64,000 nt of DNA from Thermoplasmatales archaeon SW_10_69_26 (GCA_003009755.1 PXUB01000017.1:19149-83148), one strand, 5' to 3'. Numbered from the stretch's first letter, positions 8,207 through 16,263 are shown. A program made the numbers and translations. Notes: generated from the letters alone by a model not told the origin.

Positions 8207-8866
8207 TCACAGCCCGATCTTGTGCAGGGCGCGGGCGAACGTGCTCTGCACGCTGACCCAGACCGGGCTCGTCGAGCACTCGTGGGTGCCCTCCGCGAGG
8301 GCCTCGACGAGCTGGTCCGGGTCCGAGGCATCGAAGTCGGGCGTCAGGGTGAAGGCCGAGCCGAACTCGTTGGAGGTGTGGGCGTCCGAGCAGGCGCAGG
8401 TCACCAGCTCGCGCTCCTCGGCGAACTCCCTCGCCTTCCGGTTGGCGCCCTCCAGGCGGGTGCGGGCGTTGAACACCTCGACGATGTCGGGATCGATCTC
8501 CCAGGCCTTCCCCTCCAGGCCCTCCCGCATCGGGTCGAAGGGGTGCTCGAGCAGGACGAGCCCGCCCTGGGCGCGGATCTGCTCGATCGCCTCCTCGAGC
8601 GGGCATGGGCTCTCGATCGTCTCCTCGAGGTAGAGCCCGATGATCTCGCCGTCCGGCGTCGACAGCTCCTCGCCGACGATGACGTCCAGCTCGCGGTCGT
8701 GGTCCGCGATCCAGTCGTGGAAGGCCAACGCGCCCTCGGCCGTGTCGTGGTCGGTCGTGGCCAGCACGTCGATACCCGCCAGCTCGCACGCGTCCGCGAT
8801 CGTCTCGAAGTCCATCCGGCAGTCCGGCGAGAAGCGGGAGTGGGAGTGCAGGTCGACGTGGGGCAT
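8207..8866 (-). CDS. PHP-domain metal-dependent phosphoesterase
   Basis: A 219-residue polymerase-and-histidinol-phosphatase (PHP) domain protein. The metal ligands are visible in order: HSHSRFSPD at residues 7-15, TTDHDTAEG near 38, a glutamate in VGEELSTPDG, LEHPFDP near 112 and CSDAHTSNEFG near 160. Small archaeal PHP proteins of this size hydrolyse phosphoesters (nucleotide, histidinol-phosphate-like or sugar substrates), and the class is too broad to name one. It is on the same strand as ino1 but separated by about 390 bp, so it is probably a separate unit. ATG start at 8866, with an A/T-richer patch (8879-8903) upstream. Confidence 0.82.
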   Translation of the reverse strand: MPHVDLHSHSRFSPDCRMDFETIADACELAGIDVLATTDHDTAEGALAFHDWIADHDRELDVIVGEELSTPDGEIIGLYLEETIESPCPLEEAIEQIRAQGGLVLLEHPFDPMREGLEGKAWEIDPDIVEVFNARTRLEGANRKAREFAEERELVTCACSDAHTSNEFGSAFTLTPDFDASDPDQLVEALAEGTHECSTSPVWVSVQSTFARALHKIGL

Positions 8867-9060
8867 CGCGGTCGCAAGCGTATCCTTGGTCGGGAACCGT
8901 TAGCGTTGCGGTTCAGACCCCTTCGACGCGCCCGTGGAGACGTATCCCTGCTGGTGCTCGCCCTCGACGGTAGCTTAGCCTCGGCTGAGGGACACGTGGG
9001 CCAAGCTGCGGTCAACCGATCGTCAACCCCGAGCCGACCGTGACGGGCTCCTGGAGGACC

Positions 9061-10314
9061 TCACTTGAACAGCAGCTTGAGGTAGAACCACCAGCTGGTG
9101 AGCTCCTCCTTCTTGTCCCGGTCGGCCAGCATGTCCGAGATCGTCTCGGCCACGTGGGGGTTGTTGGCCGCGCGGGAGACGACGAAGTTGAGCAGCCACT
9201 TGTGCTGACCCATCTTCTGGAGGCGGTGGCTGGTCTTGAGCTCGTCCCAGGTTTCGTCCCGAAGCCGCTGTTCGTAGGGGGCGAGGTTCTCGCGGGTCGG
9301 TCCGCCGTTGTCGGAGACCTCGTCGTAGCGCTCGGCGGCCAGGTGGGCGCTCGTCATGCCGTTGCCGATGCCCTCGCCGGTGAACGGGTCGATGAGCGAG
9401 GCGGCGTCGCCGCAGAGCATCCAGCCGTTGCCGTGGACGGGCCGCTTCTTCGAGCCCAGCGGCAGGATCCAGCCGCGCTGGGAGCCCTCGACCTTCTCGG
9501 CGTCGGCGAAGCGGTCCTTGAACAGGCGGTGCTCGTAGGCCTTCTCGAGCAGGTCCTTGAGGTCCCGCTCGTGGCCGTCCTCCTTGATCTTGGACTCGAG
9601 CATGCCGACGCCGACGTTGGCGCGGCCGTCCTCGAGCGGGAAGATCCAGAAGTAGCCTGGGATCACGCTGTCGAGGAAGTGGATCTCGATGTCGTCGCCG
9701 AGGTCCTTGATGCCGTCCCAGTAGACGCGGATCGCGGCGACCCAGTGGTCGGGGTCGCGGTCGTAGGCACCGGTCTCGCGGGCCACCGGGCACAGCGCGC
9801 CGCCGGCCCCGATCACGAGGTCGGCGGTGTACTCGTCGCCGCTGGCCGTCTTGACGCCGGTGACCTTCTCGCCCTCCCAGAGGAGGTCGTTGATCGGCGT
9901 CTCCTCGTGGGCCTCGGCGCCGAACTTGCGCGCGGCCTGGAAGACGACGTTGTCGAAGACCTCGCGCCGGCAGACGTAGCCGGGCTTGGTGTAAGGCGAG
10001 GCGTCTTCGCCGCGCTTCTTCCGCCACTCGGCGGCCTTGTTCTCGGGGAAGTCGATCTGGATCTCGTCGCCCTTCGGGCTCGAGAACACGACCCCTCGGG
10101 CGGCCGAGTTGGGAGCCTCGTCGACCTGCCCGATGATGTCGAGCTTCTCCAGCATCCGGACGCTCTTCCCGGAGATCGCGTCGCCGCAAGGCTTGTCGCG
10201 CGGGAACGACTCCTTGTCGAAGAGACCCACGTCGTACCCCTTGCGTGAAAGGAAAGCTGCCGCCGAGGAGCCGCTGGGTCCTCCACCGACGACGATGACA
10301 TCGTAGTCGGGCAC
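9061..10314 (-). CDS. Geranylgeranyl reductase family FAD-dependent oxidoreductase (archaeol lipid saturation)
   Basis: The 417-residue flavoprotein starts with an FAD Rossmann fingerprint (DVIVVGGGPSGSSAAAF, residues 5-21), followed by the family-specific PRDKPCGDAISG around residue 40 and a second FAD motif, CGDAASLIDPFTGEGIGNGM, near residue 273. Archaeal members (digeranylgeranylglycerophospholipid reductases) saturate the isoprenoid chains of membrane lipids. It stands alone between the PHP gene and a repeat-containing gap. Neighbouring inositol-lipid and desaturase genes make this 7 kb a membrane-lipid region. Its exact substrate among the several reductase paralogues archaea usually carry is not certain. 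Confidence 0.9.
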   Translation of the reverse strand: MPDYDVIVVGGGPSGSSAAAFLSRKGYDVGLFDKESFPRDKPCGDAISGKSVRMLEKLDIIGQVDEAPNSAARGVVFSSPKGDEIQIDFPENKAAEWRKKRGEDASPYTKPGYVCRREVFDNVVFQAARKFGAEAHEETPINDLLWEGEKVTGVKTASGDEYTADLVIGAGGALCPVARETGAYDRDPDHWVAAIRVYWDGIKDLGDDIEIHFLDSVIPGYFWIFPLEDGRANVGVGMLESKIKEDGHERDLKDLLEKAYEHRLFKDRFADAEKVEGSQRGWILPLGSKKRPVHGNGWMLCGDAASLIDPFTGEGIGNGMTSAHLAAERYDEVSDNGGPTRENLAPYEQRLRDETWDELKTSHRLQKMGQHKWLLNFVVSRAANNPHVAETISDMLADRDKKEELTSWWFYLKLLFK

Positions 10315-10657
10315 GCGAGGCTGAAGTGTTCGCCTCTAAAAGAGCCTACCCCTGCGCGAGCCCGCGGGCGCCGACCTTGACCGGTGACTGACCTCGACGA
10401 ACGACGAAAAAGACCGCGGCGGGGGCTTCGCCGTCGGGTCGCGCTGTAAGGGAGAAACCGGGGGGGGGGCCACCAAGTACGCGGGGGGACGCCAGGGCAC
10501 AAAGGGGAGCAGCTGCCGTGACAAGGCCGCCCGGCGGCGAGTCACAGGCCCTTCGTGGCCTTGGCGATTCTTCGTGTCCTTCGCGGCCCCTGCTTAACCA
10601 GACAGCCCGCCGTCGGGTGGCCCCTAGGCCTATCCCTCCGTGTGCCATCGGCCCACT
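10315..10657. other. 343-bp gap with repeat R2 copy 1
   Basis: Downstream of the divergent reductase start the gap holds repeat R2 (10438-10591) and then the promoter of the helix-hairpin-helix gene (CCTAT at 10629-10633). Frames run through the repeat but show no gene-like composition. Confidence 0.5.
10438..10591 (+). repeat. Dispersed repeat R2, copy 1
   Basis: About 150 bp, near-identical to 54685-54834. It begins GCGCTGTAAGG followed by A and G runs, passes through CCACCAAGTACGCG and a central GTGAC...GCCGCCCGGCGGC...GTCAC stem-loop, and ends CCTTCGTGTCCTTCGCGGCCCC. The 3' half read backwards resembles the 5' half (CGAAGG/CACGAAGG units), so the whole element can fold as one long imperfect hairpin. 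Confidence 0.7.
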
Positions 10658-10957
10658 GTGTCCCGGACGGAGACGGCTGAGGCTCCCGACGCGATCGACC
10701 GCCTCACGGCGATCCCGAACGTGGGCCCGGCGACCGCCGAGGACCTGCTCGCGCTCGGGATCACGAGCGTCGGAGACCTCGAGGGCCGCGACCCCGAGGA
10801 CCTGTTCGAGGCGCTGTGCTCGCAGGACGGCCGCCGCCACGACCCCTGCACGCGCGACGTGTTCGCCGCCGCCATCGCCTACGCCGACGACGGCGACGAG
10901 CGCCCGTGGTGGCACCACACCCGGCAGCGCAAGGACGACGACGTGGACGACGGGTAG
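10658..10957 (+). CDS. Small helix-hairpin-helix protein (Cdd1 / pathogenicity-locus family)
   Basis: A protein of 99 residues. The helix-hairpin-helix IPNVGPATAEDLLALGI (about residues 18-34) is followed by SVGDLEGRDPEDLFEAL, a C-x(n)-HDPCTRDVF segment and the ending PWWHHT. This matches the small family annotated as pathogenicity locus or Cdd1; the function is unknown, though HhH motifs usually bind DNA without sequence preference. GTG at 10658 is chosen because a CCTAT box ends 25 nt before it; another GTG at 10640 is in frame. The next gene starts 49 bp downstream. Confidence 0.75.
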   Translation: MSRTETAEAPDAIDRLTAIPNVGPATAEDLLALGITSVGDLEGRDPEDLFEALCSQDGRRHDPCTRDVFAAAIAYADDGDERPWWHHTRQRKDDDVDDG

Positions 10958-11005
10958 GGGCCACAACCGCTTTCTGAGGGGACCGGCACTCCCCACGATG
11001 ACGCG

Positions 11006-11554
11006 ATGCCGAGGGCCGACCGCGAGGAGATCCAGCAGGCGCTCGCCGAGGCCGCCGACCAGCTCGAGGAGGACCTGCGCGAGGTCTTCGGCTTCGAGCA
11101 GGTTCAAGCCCACCGCCAGACCGCCCCCGAACCGAGCCTGGTGGTCACCGGGCCGGAGGGGCGCTTCGAGCTCGCCTGGCCCCCCGCCGACGGCCTGACC
11201 GAGGCCGAAGGCCGCCTGGGCGCCCACGCCCGCATCGCCTTCGAGCTGTGGCTGGCCTCCCACCGCCCCGAGGCGTTCTTCGAGGGCTACCGGCCCGTCT
11301 CGGAGGACTACCGCGACATCGTGTTCTCGGCGCTGAAGGCCTACATCGACGACTCGCTGGGCGAGAACCCCTACTACGCACCGCTCACCTTCGTCCAGCG
11401 CGGCCCGGTCGTGCTCGTCTACGGCGACGACGAGTACGCCTTGATCGCTGACGACGGCAGCCACGAGGGCTCGGGCATCCTCCGCTGGAAGGTCAAGCGC
11501 CTGGCCGCCTTCGCCCTCACCGACGCCGACGCCGAACGCCTCGAGGCCGACTAG
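11006..11554 (+). CDS. Conserved-looking hypothetical acidic protein, 182 residues
   Basis: No family recognised. The chain begins with an acidic helical stretch (about residues 5-35), followed by alternating strands and helices, including FELWLASHRPEAFFEG and ENPYYAPLTFVQRGPVVLVY near residue 120, and has no signal peptide, membrane segment or cysteine pair. Codon use and acidic composition match neighbours, so it is a real gene. It follows the helix-hairpin-helix gene on the same strand by 48 bp and may share its transcript, though a CTTTC-type A/T patch at 10970 could be its own promoter. Probably cytosolic. Confidence 0.7.
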   Translation: MPRADREEIQQALAEAADQLEEDLREVFGFEQVQAHRQTAPEPSLVVTGPEGRFELAWPPADGLTEAEGRLGAHARIAFELWLASHRPEAFFEGYRPVSEDYRDIVFSALKAYIDDSLGENPYYAPLTFVQRGPVVLVYGDDEYALIADDGSHEGSGILRWKVKRLAAFALTDADAERLEAD

Positions 11555-11871
11555 GTCTCCAGTCGAATCACAGGAGGCAACCATCGGGGCCCGGGCGCAA
11601 GGCTCGAGGGCCTCCGGGGCATGATCCAAGCCCCGGGCTGTGACCAGACCACTCATGGCCGCAACCCGGCGGAGCCCCACTCCCGCGCCCACGGCCCCTG
11701 CGAGAAGTGCGGGCCCTCTTCTCCTCGATGAAGACGGGTACCCCGACCGTGTGCCCCAACGGCGGGCACACCGAGGGCTGCTCGGACGAGCTCCAGGTGC
11801 TCCAGGCGAAGGCGCCCGTTGCCTCCACGCCTGCCACATCGCTTAATAGGGGTCGCGTGCCACTTTGGCTC
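11555..11871. other. 317-bp gap with possible Cys/His micro-ORFs and a leaderless promoter
   Basis: The gap contains a 36-codon frame at 11621-11731 with a Cys/His pattern ending GPCEKCG, and an in-frame extension of the next gene (from 11728) with CPNGGHTEGC. Both look like zinc-knuckle pieces but lack clear promoters. The clear promoter is TTAA at 11843-11846 for the gene at 11872. Confidence 0.35.
11843..11846 (+). promoter_or_regulatory. Leaderless promoter of the zinc-ribbon gene
   Basis: CTTAAT lies 26-30 nt before the ATG at 11872, fitting a TATA box of a transcript that begins at or next to the start codon. Confidence 0.55.
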
Positions 11872-12012
11872 ATGGCGACGATCGCCTCCCCGCTGTCGGC
11901 TGTGTGCCCCGCGTGCGGCTTGACCGACACCTCCGCGAGCACCAGCGGCCCCACGCTGTGCTCGAACTGCGGCCACCGCGACCCAGCCGCGTGGGCCGAG
12001 CGGGACAACTAG
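11872..12012 (+). CDS. 46-residue double-CxxC zinc-ribbon protein
   Basis: A tiny protein with VCPACG at residues 11-16 and LCSNCG at 28-33, the two zinc knuckles of a rubredoxin-like ribbon, ending HRDPAAWAERDN. Such stand-alone ribbons are common in archaea and are usually of unknown function, perhaps as protein- or nucleic-acid-binding modules. The ATG at 11872 is chosen because TTAA stands 26-29 nt upstream; the frame could be extended to 11728, adding another Cys/His segment, but that start has no promoter. Confidence 0.65.
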   Translation: MATIASPLSAVCPACGLTDTSASTSGPTLCSNCGHRDPAAWAERDN

Positions 12013-12101
12013 AAGCCCAGCGCCTGCTGGGCCCGGCCGTCGGTGACCAGCTCGGCACCACGGCGTCTCGGGGCTCGGACGTTGCCGTGGGCTGGCAACG
12101 G

Positions 12102-12719
12102 TTACGCGCGCTCGAGCACCGCGTACGCGAACGATTGGGTGTCGCCCCAGGGCGTCTCGTGCGCTTCCCGGCGCTCGTGGACGAGCCGGAAGGACTCACC
12201 CAGTTCGGCGCTGAGCGCCTCGGCGTCGTAGCGGCGGACCGGCAACCCGCTGCACCGCTCGGGGCCTTCGGGAGAGAACGTCGCCACGATCGCCGTTCCC
12301 TCGGGCGAGAGCAGCTGATCGAGCCGCTCGGCGTAGCGGGCCCGATCCTCGGCGTCGGTCAGGAAGTGGAACACCGCCCGGTCGTGCCAGAGATCGATGC
12401 CCGGCTCGAACTCGGCCTCCAGCACGTCGCCGACGAGCCAGTCCACGCCGTCGGCGCGATCGCCGAGCCGCTCGCGGGCCCGAGCCAGCGCAGGCTCGGC
12501 GATGTCGAGCACGGTCACGTTGCTGTAGCCGTCGTCGAGCAGGCGGTCGACCAGGCGGGAGGCCCCGCCCCCGACGTCGACGATGCGGGCCGCCTTCGAG
12601 AGATCGAGGCCGGCGATCAGTGCCAGCGAGACGGCCGGCTCGGGCTGGAACCAGCTGACCTCGTCGGGCGCGGTGTCGGCCCACACGTCTCGCCAGTGGG
12701 CTCGGGTCTGCTCGCTCAT
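12102..12719 (-). CDS. Class I SAM-dependent methyltransferase
   Basis: The 205-residue protein opens with the HWRDVWADTAPDEVSWFQ signature seen in a small methyltransferase group related to thiopurine/tellurite-resistance-type enzymes. Motif I (IVDVGGGASRL) lies at residues 46-56, the acidic motif II is VTVLDIAEPAL near 73, and DLWHDRAVFHFL (motif IV) is near 118. It transfers a methyl group from SAM, probably to a small molecule. The ATG at 12719 follows a GC-rich stretch; the frame extends further upstream antisense to the next gene and is not coding there. It lies downstream of the first LVIVD lipoprotein gene on the same strand with 68 bp between. Confidence 0.82.
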   Translation of the reverse strand: MSEQTRAHWRDVWADTAPDEVSWFQPEPAVSLALIAGLDLSKAARIVDVGGGASRLVDRLLDDGYSNVTVLDIAEPALARARERLGDRADGVDWLVGDVLEAEFEPGIDLWHDRAVFHFLTDAEDRARYAERLDQLLSPEGTAIVATFSPEGPERCSGLPVRRYDAEALSAELGESFRLVHERREAHETPWGDTQSFAYAVLERA

Positions 12720-12787
12720 CGTCTTGGGGCTCGCTGGGGTGAGGGCGGCGCGGGGTGTTGAACCCCGCTGTGGAGGCCGGCCGTCGC

Positions 12788-14224
12788 CTACTTCGCGGAC
12801 CCGGCGGAGGCTTCCTCGGGGTACAGACCCCACTCGGGCTCGAGCGTGTACACGCCGGTGTACATGTCGCCGAGCACGACGCGGCCCTCGTCGGTCCACT
12901 GCGGGCCCCAGACGAGCGGGACGGCGCCGTGGTCGAGCACGGCGACCCCGGGCGGGACGGAGGGGGCGTAGGGCTCGTGCGGCTGGTAGAAGCCCAGCGT
13001 CTCGGGGTTCTCCTGGCGCTCCTCCGTCGAGACGTCGAAGGCCCACATGCCGCCGTGGTACCAGGCCGAGATGACCTGGCCCGTCGGCGTGATGTCCACG
13101 TTGTGGGCGCTGTAGCGGTAGCTCGTGTAGGGGGGCTGGGTCTCGATCGGGAGCTGCCAGGTGGCCAGCTTCTCGGGGTTGGCGGGGTCGGTCACGTCGA
13201 TGACGTACAGCTTCTGACGCTCGGCACCGCCGACGTCGCCCGTGCTGGACAGGCGCTCGCCGCCGCCGATCGCGATCACGCGCCCGTCGATCACGCTGTT
13301 GGCGACGGTCTGCTCGTGCCAGCCGACCACGTCGTCCATCGACTGCACGATGGGCGAGGGGGTCGACGGGTCGTTGATGTCGTAGATCGCCATCGAGGTG
13401 CCGTCCTCGGGCGAGCCGGTGTACAGCAGCCAGTCCTCCGTGACCGGATGCTTGTGGACGTACACGTCGTGCGTGCCCTTCACCGTCGCGACTTTGGTCA
13501 GCCGCTCGCCCTCGGGGGCGTCGGGCTGGAACTCGAGGATCTCGACCTCGTTGGTGAAGATGTAGATCGTGCCGTCGATCGTCTTCGTCCACAGGTTGTG
13601 GGTGGCTTGCGTGGCCAGCTGGGCGACGGGCTCGGGGTTCTCGGGGTCGGAGATGTTGTAGACGCTGACGACGTTCTCCGTGCTTGTCGGCAGGTGGGGG
13701 GTAACCGCGTCCTCTTGGCAGTCGCCCATCACGGTGTGCGTGGGGGAGAATACGGCGCTAGCTTGGCATCCGACGGCCAGGTAGTTGCCATCCTCCGTGA
13801 TGCGGGTGTCGAAGTCGGCGCCGGTGGACGTCGTGTACGACAGCGGCTCGGGGTCCGAGGGGTCGGAGATGTCGACCAGCGTCGCGCCCAGCGGACCGTC
13901 GGCGGACGAGATGGCCGCCAGGTCCCCTTGGACGTCGACCTCGCCCCAGCCGCCCTGGTAGGTGGTCGGGTAGAAGCCTTGGAAGTTCTCGTGGCCGGCG
14001 AGCTCGAACCCATGCGTGTTCGAGTGCAGCTCGGGAGCCTGGTGGGCGTGGTCGGTGTCGATCGCGCCCACGAAGTCGCGGTCCGGTGCCGGCGGCACGA
14101 AGCTCTCGGATGTCTCGTTCTCGATGTCCTCGGATTGCTCCTCGATGTCCCCCGCGTCCAACGCTCCGATGCAGCCGGTGAAGGCCGCGGTCACGAGGAG
14201 CAACGCGATCAGTGGTGCCCGCAT
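12788..14224 (-). CDS. LVIVD-repeat beta-propeller lipoprotein (paralogue 1)
   Basis: This 478-residue secreted lipoprotein has a signal peptide with lipobox TGC (C18 after AAFTG), then an acidic linker and a propeller of LVIVD repeats: ATLVDISDPSDPEPL, VSVYNISDPENPEPV, MAIYDINDPSTPSPI and KLYVIDVTDPANPEKL are clear blades. Such propellers in archaea are cell-surface proteins of unknown ligand. It shares overall plan with 19496-20968 (same lipobox ending in CIG, same DVSDPxxPE repeats, and related near-C-terminal segments with ends such as GVYTLEPEWGLYPEE here). The region upstream is a 387-bp block of inverted repeats. Confidence 0.85.
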   Translation of the reverse strand: MRAPLIALLLVTAAFTGCIGALDAGDIEEQSEDIENETSESFVPPAPDRDFVGAIDTDHAHQAPELHSNTHGFELAGHENFQGFYPTTYQGGWGEVDVQGDLAAISSADGPLGATLVDISDPSDPEPLSYTTSTGADFDTRITEDGNYLAVGCQASAVFSPTHTVMGDCQEDAVTPHLPTSTENVVSVYNISDPENPEPVAQLATQATHNLWTKTIDGTIYIFTNEVEILEFQPDAPEGERLTKVATVKGTHDVYVHKHPVTEDWLLYTGSPEDGTSMAIYDINDPSTPSPIVQSMDDVVGWHEQTVANSVIDGRVIAIGGGERLSSTGDVGGAERQKLYVIDVTDPANPEKLATWQLPIETQPPYTSYRYSAHNVDITPTGQVISAWYHGGMWAFDVSTEERQENPETLGFYQPHEPYAPSVPPGVAVLDHGAVPLVWGPQWTDEGRVVLGDMYTGVYTLEPEWGLYPEEASAGSAK

Positions 14225-14611
14225 CGTCTCGCCTCACCACCGAGGGAACCTGCCAACGCATGAGCGTTTCGGCCCGCGCGTGGGCCAGCGCGGCCGTCAG
14301 CCGTCCAGTCGTGACCCCAGAGCCCGCACCTCCGAGCCGGGCGAACTCGCAGCGGCCCGAAGGCCGTCGTCGCGATCCGAGCGTCCGACCCGGAGCGGCC
14401 ATCGTCCGGTCGGGGACGCTCGGCGGCGTACTCGCTCGTGTGGTTTGGGTGGGGTCTGTGAGGCTGGGGGCGGGGTTCTCGTCTTGTGATTCGAGACCGG
14501 CGTCTCTCCGTGCTTGGGCTTGCCGGTCTCGAACTTCGCAGGCCGCCTCGCTCGTCTTCTGCGATGTCCGCGACGCTCGGCGGCGTACTCGCTCGTGACC
14601 AGCGAAGCTGG
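14225..14611. repeat. 387-bp gap with two large hairpins and a 26-nt direct repeat
   Basis: A perfect 10-bp stem joins 14377-14386 and 14414-14423. A perfect 12-bp stem joins 14490-14501 and 14522-14533 (20-nt loop). The 26-nt sequence beginning GACGCTCGGCGGCGTACTCG occurs at 14415-14440 and again at 14572-14597. No gene is seen. It separates the promoter side of the LVIVD gene from the end of the YjbQ gene. Confidence 0.6.
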
Positions 14612-14615
14612 TCAC
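14595..14615 (-). terminator. Hairpin across the YjbQ stop codon
   Basis: GTGACCAGC-GAA-GCTGGTCAC, a perfect 9-bp stem with a 3-nt loop that spans the stop codon of the minus-strand YjbQ gene. It may end the transcript or protect its 3' end. Confidence 0.4.
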
Positions 14616-15082
14616 TCGCCCCACACGTGCACCGCGACCGTCCGCTCGCGAGGCTCGTTGTCGAGCTCGACGAAGACGATCTGCTCCCAGGTCCCCAACC
14701 GCAGCCGGCCGTTCTGCACGGGCGCAGTGATCTCGGGCCCGATGAAGGCCGCGCGGACGTGCGAGTGGCCGTTGCCGTCCTGCCAGCGGCGCTGGTGGCC
14801 GTAGTCCATGCGCTTGGCGGCCGACTGGCCGTCCGCCGTCGTCGGCGCCGCGTCCCCGTGGCGCGGGAACAAGCGATCGAGCGCCTCCGGCAGGTCCTCC
14901 TCGGCGAGCCCGGGCTCGTGCTCGAGCGTCGTGATCGCCGACGTGCTCGAGAGCGTGTGCACGAGCACCTGGCCGAGCTCGACGCCGTCGGCCTGCACGA
15001 TCTCGTCGACGTCCTCAGTGAGGTCGATCACGTCGACCTCGCCGTCCGTGGAGAAGGTCAGGTCCTTCGCGTGCTGGGGCAC
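14612..15082 (-). CDS. YjbQ/UPF0047 family protein
   Basis: From the GTG at 15082 the protein has 156 residues. It contains the family signature near the C-terminus, GNGHSHVRAAFIGPE (about residues 109-123) followed by LGTWEQIVFVELDNEPRER, and the conserved LVHTLSSTSAITTLEHEPGL segment near 41. YjbQ proteins form trimers with a buried metal-like site; some act as secondary thiamine-phosphate synthases when overproduced and the true role is unclear. The usual length is about 135-140, so a short insertion (FPRHGDAAPTTADGQSA region) is present. The frame continues upstream but overlaps the divergent sulfurtransferase. Confidence 0.82.
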   Translation of the reverse strand: MPQHAKDLTFSTDGEVDVIDLTEDVDEIVQADGVELGQVLVHTLSSTSAITTLEHEPGLAEEDLPEALDRLFPRHGDAAPTTADGQSAAKRMDYGHQRRWQDGNGHSHVRAAFIGPEITAPVQNGRLRLGTWEQIVFVELDNEPRERTVAVHVWGE

Positions 15083-15212
15083 GCGGACCGAGAGCGCTGC
15101 CCGTTGACAGGCTTTGCGTCGTTGCCTCGACCCGCACGCTGAAGGAGGCGTTCTTGCCGCAACCCGAACCCGCAACCCCCTCCCCACCTCATGCCGGCTC
15201 GGTGCGATCCCC

Positions 15213-16052
15213 GTGACCGAGTACGCCAACCCCGATCGCCTGGTGACCGTGGACGAGCTCGACGAGCGACGCGGCGACGACGACGTCGCCGTGCTCGAGG
15301 TGGACGTCGACACGACCCTCTACGAGAAAGGCCACGTCCCCGAGGCCGTCGGCTGGAGCTGGACCGAGGACCTCAACCACCCCGTCCGCCGAGACATCGT
15401 CTCCGCCGAGAGCTTCGAGACGCTCGCCCAGCAGGCCGGCATCGACGACGACACGACCGTCCTGCTCTACGGCGACAACCACAACTGGTTCGCCGCGTTC
15501 GCGCTGTGGGTGTTCGAGGTCTACGGCCACGACGACGTCGCGCTCGTCGATGGCGGCCGCGACGCGATCACGCGCTCCCACATCGAGCTCACCACCGAGA
15601 CGCCCGAGCCCGCCGAGGGCAGCTTCACCGTCACCGAAACCCGCGAAGAGCTCCGCGCCACGCGCGACGAGGTGCTCGCAGCCGTCGACGAGGGCCGCGA
15701 GAACTTCATCGACGTCCGCTCCAGCGAGGAGTTCAGCGGCGAGCTGGTCGCCCCGCCCGACCTCGACGAGACCGCCCAGCGCGGCGGTCACATCCCTGGA
15801 GCCACGAACGTCACGTGGTCCGAGGCCGTCGACCGCGATGGCACGTTTCGGCCCCGCGAGGAGCTCGAGCAGCTCTACGGTCCCGTGCTCGACCAGGAGG
15901 GCACGATCGCCTACTGCCGGATCGGCGAGCGCTCGGCCCACTCGTGGTTCGTCCTCCGCCACCTGCTCGGCGACGACGAGGCGCGCAACTACGACGGCAG
16001 CTGGACCGAGTACGGGAACCTCATCGGAGTCCCTGTGGAGACCGGGGAGTGA
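15213..16052 (+). CDS. Two-domain thiosulfate/3-mercaptopyruvate sulfurtransferase
   Basis: The 279-residue tandem rhodanese protein has an inactive N-terminal domain (VLEVDVDTTLYEKGHVPEAVGW near residue 30) and an active C-terminal domain with FIDVRSSEEFSGE near 170, GGHIPGATNV near 195 and the catalytic cysteine in YCRIGERSAHS (C235). It transfers sulfane sulfur to acceptors such as cyanide or thiols in the cytosol. GTG at 15213 gives a normal-length N-terminus. The stop codon lies inside the first of several perfect inverted repeats (16020-16066), and the last nine codons are repeated as an isolated fragment about 115 bp further on. Confidence 0.92.
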   Translation: MTEYANPDRLVTVDELDERRGDDDVAVLEVDVDTTLYEKGHVPEAVGWSWTEDLNHPVRRDIVSAESFETLAQQAGIDDDTTVLLYGDNHNWFAAFALWVFEVYGHDDVALVDGGRDAITRSHIELTTETPEPAEGSFTVTETREELRATRDEVLAAVDEGRENFIDVRSSEEFSGELVAPPDLDETAQRGGHIPGATNVTWSEAVDRDGTFRPREELEQLYGPVLDQEGTIAYCRIGERSAHSWFVLRHLLGDDEARNYDGSWTEYGNLIGVPVETGE

Positions 16053-16066
16053 GGGACTCCGATGAG
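16020..16066 (+). terminator. 15-bp perfect hairpin across the sulfurtransferase stop
   Basis: Arms 16020-16034 and 16052-16066 are perfectly complementary with a 17-nt loop; the stop codon (16050-16052) sits at the loop-arm junction. Probably a transcript 3'-end structure, and part of a larger hairpin cluster. Confidence 0.5.
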
Positions 16067-16190
16067 AGGACGGATCTCCGATCCGTCCGGATCGCGAGCA
16101 TCGCTCGCCGACGGCGATCGTGCGGCGCGATGCTCGCGCCCGATCGGCGTCCCTGTGGAGACGGGGGAGTAGGGGCCCGATCGGCGACCC
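16067..16190. repeat. Hairpin cluster and duplicated gene end
   Basis: After the first hairpin come a 9-bp stem with a 3-nt loop (16068-16088) and a 12-bp stem (16093-16104 with 16127-16138) whose loop holds another 5-bp stem (16105-16117). Then 16142-16172 encodes IGVPVETGE-stop again, with synonymous changes relative to the sulfurtransferase end, and a stop of TAG rather than TGA. Confidence 0.6.
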
Positions 16191-16263
16191 GACAAGGCAA
16201 CCCTAGCGATCCTCCGCCCCGTCGGCCCGACAGCCGGCGGGGCCCTGCCTCGTCCCTCGACTC

